Shown here piece after piece: positions 63,222 to 64,000 of a stretch of DNA of 64,000 bases (position 1 is the stretch's first letter; the number at the start of each line of letters is the position of its first letter). A model generated the notes under the pieces. It did not search any database and was not told the DNA's origin. It saw only the letters and a list, made by a program, of their open reading frames with translations. Position numbers and translations under genes: made by a program. The DNA comes from Clostridium sp. GTDB lineage: Bacteria; Bacteroidota; Bacteroidia; Bacteroidales; Bacteroidaceae. The stretch spans positions 64,001 through 128,000 of the forward strand of contig JAMPGY010000005.1 in the NCBI GenBank assembly GCA_023663705.1, read 5' to 3'.

Positions 63222-64000
63222 ATGTATTCATTAAAACTAAATATCTGGCAGGAGGTGAAAGATTATCTGCTTATCTTTGTGGGTCTGCTTTGCTACAGCA
63301 TCGGATTCACTTGCTTCATGCTGCCATACCAGATTACCACGGGCGGACTGGCCGGTGTATCATCCATCATCTACTATGCCGTGGGATTTCCTGTGCAATA
63401 TTCCTATTTGATTATCAACGGTGCCCTGCTCATTGTGGCTGTGAAAGTGCTGGGCATCAAGTTCTGCATGAAAACCATAGTAGCCGTGCTTGCGCTCACG
63501 TTTCTGATGGGGTTGCTGCAGGAAATGATAATGGATGAACAGGGAAATTTGCCCCATGTACTGGGCAATGAAACATTCATGGCTTGCGTCATAGGCGGAT
63601 GTCTGGAAGGTATCGGACTGGCCATTGTATTTCTCAACAACGGCAGTACGGGCGGAACGGATATTGTGGCCGCCATCGTCAACAAATACCGTGACGTGAC
63701 GATGGGGCGTATGCTCATGTATTGCGACATCATCATCGTTAGTTCCTGCTATATTGTCTTTCACGATTGGCAGAAGGTAGTGATGGGCTATTCCACACTC
63801 ATCATTTCCAACCTGATGCTGGATTATGTGATGAATAGTGCGCGTCAGTCAGTGCAATTTCTCATCTTCTCCAACAAATACGACGAAATAGCCCAGGTGA
63901 TCAGCACAGAAGTAGGGCGGGGCATCACCGTCCTGAACGGCGAGGGATGGTATAGCAAGGAAGAGCGCAAAGTGCTGGTGATATTGGCCAAACGTCGTGA
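63222..64000 (+). CDS. YitT-family membrane protein, 3' end cut by window
   Basis: 259 codons are visible from the ATG at 63222 and the frame is still open at the window edge. It begins MYSLKLNIWQEVKDYLL, then has five or six hydrophobic segments typical of the DUF161 (YitT) domain, including the GITTGGLAGVSSIIYY-like stretch here read as ITTGGLAGV, and NNGSTGGTDIVAA. A C-terminal DUF2179 domain follows (GRGITVLNGEGWYS). The function of YitT proteins is not established; they are inner-membrane proteins of about 290 residues. Homologues often follow leuS in Bacteroidota, with an rdgB-type gene next. Confidence 0.88.
   Translation, partial: MYSLKLNIWQEVKDYLLIFVGLLCYSIGFTCFMLPYQITTGGLAGVSSIIYYAVGFPVQYSYLIINGALLIVAVKVLGIKFCMKTIVAVLALTFLMGLLQEMIMDEQGNLPHVLGNETFMACVIGGCLEGIGLAIVFLNNGSTGGTDIVAAIVNKYRDVTMGRMLMYCDIIIVSSCYIVFHDWQKVVMGYSTLIISNLMLDYVMNSARQSVQFLIFSNKYDEIAQVISTEVGRGITVLNGEGWYSKEERKVLVILAKRR

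Overview
The window reads as a chromosomal segment of a Bacteroidales bacterium (Bacteroidaceae or Prevotellaceae; the genus cannot be fixed from the sequence alone). The signs are: many promoters of the Bacteroidota type (TAnnTTTG near -7, TTTG about 20 bases upstream); TTG and GTG starts with little Shine-Dalgarno signal; a three-subunit fumarate reductase with a large cytochrome b subunit; a periplasmic-propeller/AraC-type regulator; secreted glycosidases with lectin-like modules and a C-terminal GIY(I/V)-type tail; and Bacteroidota-specific families (WbqC, DUF2851). G+C looks close to one half. I saw no rRNA, tRNA or CRISPR array.

Layout. 1-6.2 kb: the 3' part of a CoA-transferase gene, a secreted GH84 beta-N-acetylglucosaminidase with lectin-like repeats, and a secreted C1B cysteine peptidase. 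6.3-16 kb: DEAD-box RNA helicase, PfkB-type sugar kinase, LOG-family protein, a LuxR-type regulator carrying a RIC/YtfE-like di-iron hemerythrin domain, a Rid-family protein, a FeoA-FeoB fusion and an M16 peptidase. 16-22 kb: a secreted GH31 enzyme and a membrane-spanning AraC-type regulator without kinase domains. 22-28.7 kb: the dapB-lepB-lepB-like-wbqC operon, in which the second signal peptidase has lost its catalytic residues, and a divergent DUF2851-thioesterase-dprA operon. 28.9-35 kb is the most accessory-looking part: a 58-residue peptide gene behind a 1088-residue secreted lectin-like protein, a beta-carbonic anhydrase, and a class II Fic gene bracketed by 34-bp direct repeats that are themselves palindromic.

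35.3-52 kb is housekeeping: frdCAB, mnmG, a perfect parS site, apt, uvrC, dtd, a MazG-like gene, deoC, a polyprenyl diphosphate synthase, polA, ychF and lgt. The intergenic gaps here hold two candidate structured RNAs and a short degenerate tandem repeat. 52-55 kb: a secreted GH43-like protein next to a GH16 enzyme with an N-terminal lectin-like domain, downstream of a solo inverted repeat that looks like abutted transposon ends. 55-64 kb: mutS, a candidate minus-strand small RNA, an orphan ABC ATPase predicted to be leaderless, a flavin-reductase-like protein, leuS and the start of a YitT-family membrane protein.

Functionally, fumarate reductase and the succinate/acetate-type CoA transferase fit succinate-propionate fermentation. 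GH84, GH31, GH43, GH16 and the lectin-like protein point to use of host or plant glycans, although no SusC/SusD pair lies in the window. The parS site suggests this part of the chromosome lies in the origin-proximal domain, but parA/parB are not here.
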